Below, one piece after another: positions 47,801 through 58,500 of a DNA stretch of 64,000 nt. The notes beneath the pieces are model-generated. The model worked only from the letters and a program-made list of their open reading frames with translations. It had not been told where the DNA came from and did no database searches. Each line of letters begins with the position of its first letter. The first letter of the stretch is position 1. Origin of the DNA: Zingiber officinale (lineage: Eukaryota; Streptophyta; Magnoliopsida; Zingiberales; Zingiberaceae); assembly GCF_018446385.1 (NCBI RefSeq), contig NW_024589893.1, forward strand, positions 27,840-91,839, read 5' to 3'. A program made the translations under genes and the position numbers.

Positions 47801-50800
47801 TCTTCGGATCCTCCTGCATCAGTCACCCCGGGTTGAAAGAACTCGTCCTCGAGTTTAGAATAGTTTCATATGGTAGTCCGGGAGGAAGATGATCTGACAC
47901 CAAATTGGCAAAATCTACTAAGTGCAGTTTTGCACATAAATATTCATGATTCATGTCCTCCATTATGGTGCCTTCAACCGGGATATTTGGACCAATCTTG
48001 CACATTTGCTCCAATGTGATTGTGAAAATGGCATGGGAATGACTTGACTGATTGTTCATATTTGTACTTCCAGTTGCTTGATTCAGTGAACCTTGTTCTA
48101 GACATGAAGCCATCTCCTTTTGAGTGCTAACAAAAATTGATCCAGCCAATGTTATTGCCCCATTTGATGTCCACCGTATCCGCACTAGAACCTTCCCGGG
48201 CATTGTCAACTTCCCAGAATGTCCATTGACAGCTTCAATTTTGCTGACAAATGAACTATTTAGCAAATCACTCACTTTTTTCAATATCTCAATGAATGAG
48301 ACACGTAGTTGAAATTCTGCTTGATTCTTCAAAGCCTCAACTTCGCTAAATAAATAATTCATAACTTGAGGTATAAGACCTGTTTGAGAACCATCCTTAC
48401 ATGCAGTTCCCATGGTGTACCCATGATGTACGTTTTTCCTAACCCCGTTTGACCATATGCGAGAACAATAGCATTGTATCCTTGGAATAAGCCATCTACA
48501 AGTGGAGCAACGCATTCCTCAAATATGGGGGACGATGGAGTACATGTGGTTTCATCATCCCTATACAATATCTTGCTTTCAAAGAATGACGGCAATGGTG
48601 GAAACAACAATCGCAAGGATACTTTAGGAGGAAGATCTTCTCGAATAAATTCAGCACAATGTGAAAATAATTATTGCACCTCGTCAACTTCGTCATCATC
48701 GTAGATCAATTCATACAATCAGTTACTTGATATAATTTGATAAAGGTTCAAAATTAACTTGCTGGACAGAACATGAATTCATAACGAATAAAGGATCATC
48801 ATTAGGCATTTTGTCCACTCCATAATCATCATATACCGGCTCCCTAATCATCTCGGTCTTGTCTCCAATTTGATATCGAAATTCCTCTTTAATTTCTTAT
48901 AGATCAAATTCCTCTTCTAAATCATCTTCGAATCTGTCCCGGTCAACTCAAGCTTCGAAGCTATTATTTTTCATGGCGAAACCTAATCGTCCCTAGAACA
49001 AAGTTTGAGTGTACCCTAAAGGAAAAAGGTGATTTTCATCTTCTTTTTCATCTTCTCCCCATCCTTAATCTTGGTTTTACCCTATCTATCTCGTGAGCGC
49101 CACAAGTGCTCCCACCACAACAATGCTAGATTCTTGAGTTTGATGGCAATCAACTTCACCTTCATCCGATCTGAAACTTGCTTATAGTTGAAGATCCACT
49201 CCACTTTGTTAATCCAATCAATAAAATTTTTTATCTGTGACGAACCAGAAGTAGATCAACTCGAAATCTAAGGTCTCCATGTCAATCCTTTCGACCATGT
49301 ACCTCACCATCATTAAGATTTCGCATCGTTACCAGTACACGCTGGGTTAAATCTGTGATTGTCTACATAAATCCTCAATCTCGTCCTGGGTACTACGACC
49401 ATGTTCGAGACTTTCTCAAACCTGCCTTGCATGACCATGATGACCTTCTATTAGATCTGATGCTCAACTTCCTCAAATTGGAACCTGCCTACTTTGATAC
49501 CAATTGACGTCAGGCAGCGATTATCCTATGAGCTGACAAGAAGGGGGTTTGAGGAGAAGGAAAGAAGAGAAAACCGTCATTCTCCAAATTTTCTCGAAAA
49601 AAGAAAATTTTATTTAACGACGGAGGATTAATTCCTCAAACAACTAAACACATGTTTATATAGACTCTAAACCTTAAAACACAAAGAAAGGAATTAAATC
49701 CGAATATATAGACCTCAATTCCTAACTTGTAAAAAAAAGAAAGAAATTTTAAAAGAAAGGAAAAATTATTATAAGTCTCACAGTTCTAAAATTCCTAAAC
49801 GGACTAAAAATACAAAAAAAAAATTACAAAATGATAGCAATTACCAAAAATAACTAAAATACCAAAAAAACCAAAATTACCAAAAACTAAAAATTACTAA
49901 AAATAATAATAATAAATCTTCGGATTCTCCTACATCAAAGTAACCCAAATTTAATTTTCCTATCCTATCCCCTCACACTTTCAACTCTAATCAATTTATC
50001 TTTGTAAACTATTGAAGTTATTTATCATTTTGAAAGTTTATAGGAATCATGAAGATCTTTTCCCAAAAACAATAAGCATGGCAATCTCTTCTTCCATAGA
50101 AGTAATCAAATGCCGGCAAAAAATCCAGATGACAAGTAGATTGAAAAAAGACACATACATCATATAAAGACTCAAGCTTGTTAGCACCATTTATGATCAA
50201 CTACATGAATCTTATCCCTACATTAAAGTCTATGCAAGACTATACCACTGATAATCTATAATAACTTTCAGTTAGATTAACACAAATTTTCTTTTCTTTT
50301 CGTGTCCTATCCCTCACACTTTCAACTCTAATCAATTTATCTTTTGTAAACTATTGAATTTATTTATCATTTTGAAAATGCCCACATCAATTTTAGTCAA
50401 TAGCATGCTAAGATAGTAGCAAGTTTAACATAAACTCATTAAGAAAATAATTCATTAACTATTTAAATGGTATCAGTTATTGCCGTCTCTAGGAAGAGAT
50501 TAAAAAGCAATTTCAGCAATGGAATTGGCAAGTTACAGGTGAATCACCAATTAATCAGGTTCCACAGCAATGATTAAAACAAAAACCAATGTCAATCCTT
50601 CTAGAGACCGAAGAGGGATACGTTAATCTCATCAGGCCGTTAATCCTCTTTTGTGCCTAGTGCTATAATTAGTAAGTGCCTTATAGTGCAGGTTGACAAA
50701 TATAAATCTTTCCAATCATAGTTCCAGTAAAAAGAAAGGAAAGAAAGAAGGATCAAGATTGTAAGTCACCTTTTCCTGCCTTACATATTACAGCACGTGA

Positions 50801-52209
50801 ATCACCCACATTAGCTACAAATAATTGTTTGCCTATCAGAACAGCAGTAGAGGCTGTCGAACCATCATCTCTGGTAGTGTTACTTTCGGATGCTAGGAAG
50901 TCTGAATCAGTTCTTTTAAATGTTTCGCCTGCAAATTTAGAGTAGAAAGCTGAAAAGATTGAAAAAGACTGCACAGAAAATTGCCTATAGAAGACTACAA
51001 AACCAACAAGCAACTTGACAAGATTGTTAGTACTTATTGCAACTTTTGTATCCACCATGAGTAGTGGATGCTTTGTTAGGTTGTTGAACAGGTGTTCCTT
51101 CAAATATTCAGAAGCACGTGGACCGCCGTGTCCTGTAATAGAAATTGTCTACATGACAATATTCCATGCTCAAAAATAAATAGAAATTAAAAAATATATA
51201 TAGAATGAACAAAACCATCAAATATTCCAAAAAGGCTGATCAAATTTCCATCAATTTCTGCTGATTTATGATCATAGTTATCTTCCATGCTTGGCCTTTT
51301 CCCCTTAAAGCTAGCATATCCACACTGCCAACTTGCATCCATGCTGCAAACAATCCTTAAGATGAAATATATACACAAAATCCAGATAATATGCATATTA
51401 TAAGGAATTTCCAGGACATAGAGTGAGATATTTTAGTCCATAAGTATTGAGGTTAGATAATAGAAATTTACTACTGGTTGTAACTAAGAAACATAAAGAA
51501 AAAATATAAAAGTTCCTGCGCTCATTATTTTGTAATGCCCATATGTCCTTCCTCTAGGAATTCCTAGTGAAGGCAAAGCCAAAGAAAGGTAGTGACAACA
51601 TCTGTGAGTCCCATGTACTTGGGTTTCACAACGTGTATTTTACCCCACAATTGAATTCTAAGGCAATACCACTATAATAATATCTAGACATTCAAATCAC
51701 TTCTAATTTATAATTACATTATATAGAGTTTTTCTGGTCTTCCCTCTACTTCTTACAATAAACTCTGATCATTTCAACTTGTCTATTATACTCTGCCTTG
51801 TGTGGAATAGGACAGTGCAATAAGAGTAAAAAAATAAAAACTGAGATTATCCATGCGCCAAAATTTTCTCATCTTACTGAGCTACAATAAGGGAGAAGAA
51901 CTTAAGTATTAGAAAATATTCATGCGCAGTTTTGAGCAGTTCCATGATGGAATCATGGGAGCATCAAATAACTCTCAAAACATATTTATAAAGAGAATAT
52001 AAACAAAGCAGTTTCATTAAACAGAAAGAATAATCAACTAAGGCGCCACTTTTATATACAAAATGATCATATGGAGAGTACAACCAATTGGTTTCGGCCT
52101 ACCTTTTCCATCCTCCACTTGTGTAATCGCCATTTACTTCACGATCCTTTTCAGGGGATACATTGGCGGTAGCTTGACGCTCCACAGCTAGACCTGAATC
52201 CACCATCAT
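44943..52209 (-). CDS. protein phosphatase 2C, complete, eight exons
   Basis: Exons 52209-52103, 51343-51216, 51132-51034, 50928-50770, 46457-46371, 46111-46020, 45491-45417, 45143-44943. All junctions are GT-AG and the phases close to 315 residues. PP2C motifs in order: [27 protein letters not shown] (metal-binding Asp), [74 protein letters not shown] and [13 protein letters not shown]. All metal-coordinating aspartates are present, so a working Mg/Mn-dependent Ser/Thr phosphatase is expected. It resembles the short plant PP2Cs of the WIN2/At4g31750 group, not the ABA-receptor clade A. Intron 5 (46458-50769) is 4.3 kb because of repeats and a retroelement. Confidence 0.93.
47394..47821 (-). 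repeat. 3' LTR of the kinesin-carrying element
   Basis: 428 bp, partner of 49505-49937. It ends in an AAT microsatellite (about 47769-47798) and TCTTCGGATCCTCCTGCATCA. Confidence 0.85.
47905..48545 (-). pseudogene. captured fragment of a kinesin-4 (KIN-4) motor domain
   Basis: The minus strand encodes pieces of a plant KIN-4 motor: [21 protein letters not shown], the P-loop [81 protein letters not shown] and the switch [16 protein letters not shown], ending at AKLHLVDFA. Introns of the parent gene are absent, so it was copied from mRNA. It covers only the middle of the motor and lies between the gag fragment and the 3' LTR of the element. It cannot make a working motor. Confidence 0.85.
49505..49937 (-). 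repeat. 5' LTR of the kinesin-carrying element
   Basis: 433 bp, starts TGACGTCAGGCAGCG beside the primer site, ends TCCTACATCA. Confidence 0.85.
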
Positions 52210-53684
52210 CCTTGCAATTCTCAAGCCAAATTCCTATCTCAAGGAGGTCCCAAACCCTCTTTCCACCCTCGTTCCTTTGAACAAAGCCACTTAAGACAGC
52301 ATTATATACCATCTATATTTCTGATCACCTGCCGTACAAGAATATCATGCCAAAAAAAGATGAAAAAATTTCCTAAATGTAATGTTTAGCGAGGGAGGAA
52401 AAGAAGAGAACACCCAGTTTTTCTTTCTTTCTTTTTTTTTCCTTCAAAAATTCCACCTTAAGACATCAATTCGCTTCATCATAAATACTGCATCGATCGA
52501 TGACTAAAACTACAGCCGCGCTCTTTTCAATCATAACTAAAACATCGAGACGGGAGAAATAGGAGAACATTTATGGAAATTATCCCAGATACCAATCCAA
52601 GCTAAAGGAAAGGACGGAAAGGTCGTCACCTGAATACAACCTCCAGATCTAAGAACTCCTGGATCCGAGGCCGCCGGGGTCAGATCGTCGTGACGGTGAT
52701 CGGAGAAATATAAGGAAGAGAGGAAAAAGAGGAGATGGGGTAGAAGGAAGAGGAGCAGGCGGTGGTTCCTTTTGGTCTCGGTTTTAGTTTTAGCTCGAAA
52801 TAATTGGTGGGTTTCGTGTGGGTTGGCACGGGGCAAGCCAAGAACTTGGCAAGTTGGTGCCAGTAGCCACCGTAACGTACCGATATGTCATAATCTTCCC
52901 GTTTTCTAGACTCTATCCAAAGCATTGGATTTGGCACGGGTAGAGCTGGCTGACTACTCATCCGGGGTGGGATGGGTCGGTCTACAGTGGGTAGTCATTT
53001 GGCACGGTGGGATGGACTAATTCATCATTTTGACGGATTATGGATTAGATAGGTAGCCCATTAAAATTTAAAAAATTATTAAAGTTTCATATTTTTGATG
53101 TTTTTTAGAAATGTTTTATCAATTAAATTATCTAAAAATAGATATTTTAAATATAAACAGACATAAATGAATATTCATGTGTATGAAAAATATTATTTTT
53201 TTAAATTATAATAATAAATTGACATAAAACTTAGTATACATGTGTTTCTCAATCCGTGTGTCAACCCAAGTCCGTCGCAGGCTGACTTAAACGAATTACG
53301 GGCCTAGGCGGGTCGGGGCACGCTGGACTTGAATTAATAAAATTACAATCAAATACACTTAAATTGTTTGACGAGATAGGTCAATCTGACAGACACAACT
53401 CAAATTGACGGCTCTAAACATAAGGTAATAAATTTTATTAAAAGTTAAATGCATGCGAGTTGGTGCAATTATATCGACATGAATGTTTATTTTAATATAT
53501 CTTAAAATTAATTTCAATAGATGTAAAACACCTCATCTTTTCCATATAAATTATTGTTACGCTGAGACAAATGCCTCTAGAGACTTAATCACATAAGAGT
53601 TATCCTGGGTTGTAGTCTATCCTTTAAGTGACTTCAGAAAGTATTATTATAAAAAACATAGCTTCTCCCTTGTGATCCCGCTAA
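52210..53684. other. PP2C upstream region and degenerate repeats
   Basis: The first 600 bp should contain the PP2C 5' UTR and promoter (pyrimidine-rich on the minus strand around 52430-52450 and 52700-52760). From about 52960 to 53460 the text has GGCACGGTGGG, GGGCCTAGGCGGGTCGGGG and AT-rich segments that look like worn transposon ends, but I could not assign a family. Confidence 0.4.
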
Positions 53685-54002
53685 GAGCATTTGATATTTC
53701 TCCCAGATATTTATGGTCTTGCATCCACATCATCAATCAAATATTTCATTTCTTAAATATCCCAAATCTCATAATTAAATATTAAACAAATCAAATATTT
53801 ATAATACTCTACTATCAAATATTCCAAATTTCATCGTTAAATATATATTTTAAATTTATTTATTAGAAAATAATGAGAGAAATCACGAGTCCTAGTGATT
53901 TCAAATCCTTCGTAATATTTCTTTCCAATATGAGATATTTATTTGAAACAGATATTTCTCCAAATATTTGCTATCTCAAATATCCCATTGGAAAGGGATA
54001 TC
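53685..54002. repeat. MITE-like element 3, same family as 38494-39298
   Basis: Starts GAGCATTTGATATTTCTCCCAG and ends ATCCCATTGGAAAGGGATATC, with AAATATTTATGGTC and repeated CAAATATT words as in the other two. Confidence 0.5.
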
Positions 54003-54027
54003 ATGGAGGATGATCCGGTGATTTTTT

Positions 54028-54031
<4 letters not shown>

Positions 54032-54076
<45 letters not shown>
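54032..54076. repeat. (TA)n microsatellite
   Basis: About 45 bp of pure TA dinucleotide. Confidence 0.95.
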
Positions 54077-54077
<1 letters not shown>

Positions 54078-54432
54078 CGATGGAATATAGGTAGTCCTAT
54101 AAATATTTAATTTATGAGATATTTAATGGCAAAATTTAAAATATTTAAGGAATAAAATATTTGATTTATGATATAATATCACGTATATTTGAAAAAAAAA
54201 ATATTCAATTTATCTTATGCTCTAATAAAATAGGGCAATGGTAAGTTAATAGTCAACTACAAACGGAGCAACCATCTTCAACCACAAAACTTATTTTGGT
54301 GCACTTTCAACACCAATTTGGTGTCATTTGAGCACCAAAAATTTTTCAACTCCAACCAATGCACACCATTTCCTACACTAAAAGAAATATTCTTTAGAAT
54401 ATTCTATTTTTTCCATCTTATAATTTATTATT

Positions 54433-54741
54433 CACAATGCACACACAACATTATTATTTTTACAGATGAAAGGACATCACAATGCACACACCATTATTAT
54501 TATTTCAGGAGATGGGACATCACAATGCACACACAACATTATTATTTTTACAGGCGACGAGACATCACAATGCACACACCATGATAATTATTTCAGGAGA
54601 TGGGGTATTACAATGCACACACAACATTATTATTTTTGCAGATGAAGGGGCATCACAATACACACACTATTATTATTATTTCAGGAGATGGGACATCACA
54701 ATGCACACGTAACACTATTATTTTTGCAGGTGACGGGACAT
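54433..54741 (+). repeat. minisatellite of alternating 45- and 43-bp units
   Basis: Seven units in strict A-B-A-B-A-B-A order (45, 43, 45, 43, 45, 43, 45 bp) all starting CACAATGCACAC or a one-base variant. A units read on as AACATTATTATTTTTACAG, B units as CATTATTATTATTTCAGG. A partial eighth unit follows at 54742. It expanded as an 88-bp pair. Confidence 0.92.
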
Positions 54742-55737
54742 CACAATGCACACACAAATCTTATACAATGCATATAATTTTTTCCTATATAATGGCATAC
54801 TAGACATGACCATCACAATGCACCTTTACTCTTGAAAAAAAATGAGTTCGAATTCTCGTTCATCATCCTACTCAGTTGAAGAAGATAAACATTTATGTCA
54901 TGTTTATCTTCATATCTCTCAAAATCCAATCATAGGAATCAACCAAAAAAAGGATCAATTTTGGGTAAGAGTTGAAATAGAGTATAATCAAGATCCAAAT
55001 TTTAAAAATTCAGAGCGACTGAGAAGATCATTAAAAAAAAAAATGGATACTATCATTGCTATTGGACAAATTGAAGAATTGAATCCAAGTGGAGCATCAG
55101 AGGAAGATATTGTAAGTTGTTTTCATTATTTCTTTTGTAGACTACCTAAGTTGTTTTCAATATCTAATTTAGTTATTAATTTTGTTTCATAATTGTATTA
55201 TTTTCTTACAGATGAATTGTGCTCAAATGTTATTAGTACAATACCCTAATTACTCAAAGTGCTTTAAATTTGGACATGTGTGGAGCATTCTTCAAGGTAT
55301 TAAGAAATTCAACAGTGACAACGTCAAAACTGCATCTAGGAGAGTGCAATGACAAACTGCTCAAGCTGATTATTCTTAATCATATAATCTCGAGAAAGAT
55401 GTTTATTCACCTTCATCTCCACATGTCTCTTCGTTTAACATCACTGATTCAGATAGTGGTGATACTTCAACTAAACAACCTATTGGGGTAAAGAAAGCAA
55501 AACTGAAGAGAAAGAATGAACAACAATTCAGTAAAATGGTTTCACAGAATGATGAACTTGTTGCGGCGTTGGATCAAAGTACCAATGTTGCTATGTTCAA
55601 GGAAGATAATAAAATTTTATTCAAAGATTTGAATATCATTGCTGATCCGATAATGCGTGAATTTATTCGTGGTGAACAAGTCAGAATTATGCAAAAGAGG
55701 ATTGAAAATCAAAAATCTCAATCAATTCTACATCAAG

Positions 55738-57918
55738 GACTCGAGCTCGGAAGGGAAAGCAAATAATGAATCCGCGGGAGGAGGATCCCAACATTCAATC
55801 CACCGATGATGAGATCGAGCATCTTCTGAATCTGACATCCGAAATACAAGGAAGTACCGATGCAATTACTTCTAAGGTTCGGGAACTTCCTCCTCTAAAG
55901 TCTTCTATTTTCACTAAACATTTTGAGAAGATCACTCTTCCGTCGGGAGAAATACGTGCAAAATGTACGGCTTTGGGTCGTTGAAACGACATGTAAAAAC
56001 GAAGCACCCGACGGAATATGGACTCGACCGTTTTCAAACACAATTATCAAGATTTTCTTCAACTAGCGGTAGTACCGATTCCGGTTTATTTTTATATTCG
56101 GATAATAAATTAAGAGAATCATTAGCTAAATTTGTTTCCGTAGAACATCTTTTTTTTAGTTTTGGATCTAAATGCACATTTGAAGATTTTTGTAAAGAAT
56201 CTCTTAATCCATGTGCTAAACGTGTTCCTAGGACTACACTTACTCGTACAATTAAAAAATTAGTAAAACAAGGAAAAAAGAATTTAATTGATGAATTTAG
56301 TAAATTAGATAATAAAGTTTCTTTATGTTCCGATATTTGGAGTGATCATTGGCAAACACATTCGTATATGGGTGTGACTTGTCATTGGATCGATAACTCT
56401 TGGAACCTCCAAAAAAGATTATTAGCTTATAGAGTTTTTGATGAATCACATAATGCTCATAATATCGCACAATTATTATGTTTAATTTTAGAAGAATATG
56501 GTTTAACTCATAAAATATTTTCAATATCATTAGATAATGCTAGTTCTAATACCGCTTGTATAGATGATCTAAAATTTGTTTGTCAACCTATTATTGGAGG
56601 TTTATTTTTTCATATTCGTTGTGTATGCCATGTTTTAAATTTATGTGTTCAAGATGGTTTAAAAATTTTAGAAAGTTATATTAAACCAATTAGAATTGTA
56701 ATTTCTTATTTATGGTCTCATCCATCTATAATGAAACAATGGGTAGGTTTTGTAAAATTAATGGAATGAGACCTAAAAAATTTCCACGTGATGTACCAAC
56801 ACGTTGGAATTCAACATACCAATTATTACAAGATTCATTTCAATATAAAGAATTATTATGTTCATTTTTTGCACAAAACACTAATACTAATATATATTTA
56901 TTTTCACAACAATGGAATATTTGTAGTAGTATTTGTGAAATTTTAAAAGTATTTAATGATGCAACCGAACAACTTTCCGGTGTTTATTATCCCACTGCTC
57001 AATTAGTTTTAGAAAATTTTTCTAATATAGTATTAGTTTTAAATGAATATATTAATAATGAATCTTTATCTCCTTGCATCTTAGCTATGAAAACTAAATG
57101 GGAAAAATATTTTTATTTAATTCCTGAAATTTATTTAATTGCATTTGCTTTAGATCCTAGATTTAAATTAGAAGTTTTACAAGAAATGTTAACTTTATAT
57201 TATGATGCTTTAATTCCAATTAAAGATTCTTCTTCCCCTGATCCAGCTAATATTATATATAATGTTAGAATTTATTTATATGATATTTATAATCAATATT
57301 ATGCAAAATATGGAACACAAATTAATATTTCTGAAATTCAACAAACTACTAGTAGTAATTTAAAACTTACAAAAGCACAACTCTTATTAAAAGAACGGAC
57401 AAAACGTCCACGGGGATCCTCAAGTTCCACACAGGAACTTGAGAATTATGATCGCAAAAGAAATTTTAGCTTGTCCAGTGTCAACTGTTGCTGTGGAGCA
57501 GACGTTCAGTGCCGGCGGCAACATATTAGATGAACGACGATCAACTTTGTCTCCCGACTCATTGGAAGCCCAAGCATTACTGGACGATTGGACCAGAGCG
57601 GAGAAAAGAATCCAAGGAATGCAACTTTCAGATGACGAAGTTGAAGATTTTGATACTGAAGGAACAAATACGACAGGAACAGGAAATGGAAGTGAATGAA
57701 AATGTAAAAGGATAAAAATGTAAAAGAACTACGTGGGCTTTGATTCCCCTAAAGGGATACGTAGGCAACTTAAATAAGTGCAAGCCCTTTTTTTAATAAA
57801 TTTTAATTTCTAATTTTTAATGTTTAATGTTTAATTTTTAATTTTTAATTTTTTTAACATATTAATCTTGAACCGTGACGAACCGTCGAACCGTCGGTTC
57901 CGAACCGTGGTCAGGTCT
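55738..57918 (+). mobile_element. hAT DNA transposon with a disrupted transposase
   Basis: A 2.18-kb element flanked by eight-base near-duplications ACATCAAG (55730-55737) and ATATCAAG (57919-57926), the target size of hAT elements. Its ends are weak inverted repeats (GACTCGAGCTCGG against AGACCTGACCACGG). It sits inside exon 2 of the Harbinger ORF1-type gene. It carries one transposase gene and ends in repeated GAACCGT words. Confidence 0.8.
55766..57699 (+). pseudogene. hAT-family transposase, broken by about three frameshifts
   Basis: The N-terminus (55766-55984) leads into a BED zinc finger (GEIRAKC, then SLKRHVKTKHP in another frame from 55963). The catalytic core follows (LCSDIWSDHWQTHSYMGVT, then HIRCVCHVLNLCVQDGLK). 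A second shift near 56740 leads to KFPRDVPTRWNSTYQLLQD. The C-terminal dimerisation domain has CPVSTVAVEQTFSAGGNILD after a third shift near 57450. The total length (~640 codons) is normal for hAT, so the copy was complete before decay. It acts on element DNA only. Confidence 0.85.
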
Positions 57919-58500
57919 ATATCAAGGAGAAGGATCTAGGATCAATTCGTCTCAAGAAGAAGGACAAGGATCTCAAGATCCTTTGAATGATTCCGGTAAA
58001 TTTTATGATTATTTCGGTGGTTTATTAGGAGTTGATTTTCCAGAATATTAAATATTGATTTGTTTAGTATTACAATGTTATTGTGGTTATTTAAATGTAT
58101 GTTTACTTTAGTGGTTGTGGCATCTTTAAATTGTATGATGGAGTTATGTATTTTGAAATTTTAAATGTTTAATTGTGTGTTTGTTATGAAATTGTCAATA
58201 TTATAAATTTTAATATATTTATAATCTTAGTAATATAACAAATATTTTAAATATTAATTATTTAAGTTAATAACTAATATAAATTTATAATATATAAAAT
58301 TTACATAATAAATTCAATTAAATTAAATAATTTTAATTTATAATATTTAAGAATATTTTAAATATAAATTTAATATTATAATAAATTATATATAAAAAAT
58401 TCGTACTCGCACCATTTTGGTGCAAGTTTTGAGATTTCCATTGGAAAGGATTTGATATCTCTTTTACACTAAAATGGTGTAAAAGGGCACCGATTGGAGA

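Larger units (their letters stand above)
47394..49937 (-). mobile_element. Ty3/Gypsy-type element carrying a kinesin-4 fragment
   Basis: Direct repeats 47394-47821 and 49505-49937 start TGACGTC and end CATCA. On the minus strand a TGGTATCAAAG-type primer site follows the 5' LTR (49505-49937). Next comes a gag fragment at about 49500-49030 ([19 protein letters not shown] and [12 protein letters not shown]), then unassigned sequence, then the kinesin fragment, then LEDEFFQPG-type sequence typical of a Gypsy 3' end at 47870-47822. The pol genes are absent. The LTRs differ by more than 10% by eye, suggesting several million years. It lies in an intron in the same sense as the PP2C gene, is broken, and was non-autonomous. 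The flanks (GATTA, AAGTA) are poor as a target duplication. Confidence 0.8.
46813..50378. repeat. three tandem units of about 340 bp in PP2C intron 5
   Basis: Each unit begins GTTTATAGGAATCATGAAG and ends near TTTATCATTTTGAAA: unit 1 46813-47148 (336 bp), unit 2 47149-47393 continued at 49938-50035 (343 bp), unit 3 50036-50378 (343 bp). The second unit is split by the LTR element at 47394-49937. Units differ by scattered substitutions. Confidence 0.85.
54842..58051 (+). pseudogene. Harbinger ORF1-type protein (Myb/SANT-like, NAM-associated C-terminus), interrupted
   Basis: Exon 1 is 54842-55111 (SVEEDKHLCHVYLHISQNP, QFWVRVEIEYNQ, then RSLKKKMDTI), followed by a GT-AG intron and exon 2 from 55212 (MNCAQMLLVQYPNYSKCFKF, GHVWSILQ). 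Exon 2 has two in-frame stops near 55351 and 55380, continues with KKAKLKRKNEQQFSKM and IADPIMREFIRGEQVRIMQK, is cut by the hAT at 55737, and resumes at 57921 with QGEGSRINSSQEEG and the natural end FYDYFGGLLGVDFPEY. This N-terminal SANT-like plus C-terminal NAM-associated plan is that of Harbinger ORF1 and related plant proteins. A domesticated host gene is the alternative, but the stops and the insertion make it dead. Confidence 0.7.
54350..58500 (+). mobile_element. Harbinger-like element carrying only ORF1, split by a hAT copy
   Basis: Ends resemble each other in inverted orientation: CTCCAACCAATGCAC..ACACTAAAAGAAAT near 54353-54400, and the complement CTCCAATCGGTGCCC..TAGTGTAAAAGAGAT near 58495-58450. 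Between them lie a minisatellite (54433-54741), a Myb/SANT-like ORF1 gene (54842-55737, tail 57921-58051) and the inserted hAT (55738-57918). No Harbinger DDE transposase is present. Exact ends and the three-base duplication were not resolved, so the class rests mostly on the ORF1 protein. Confidence 0.55.
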
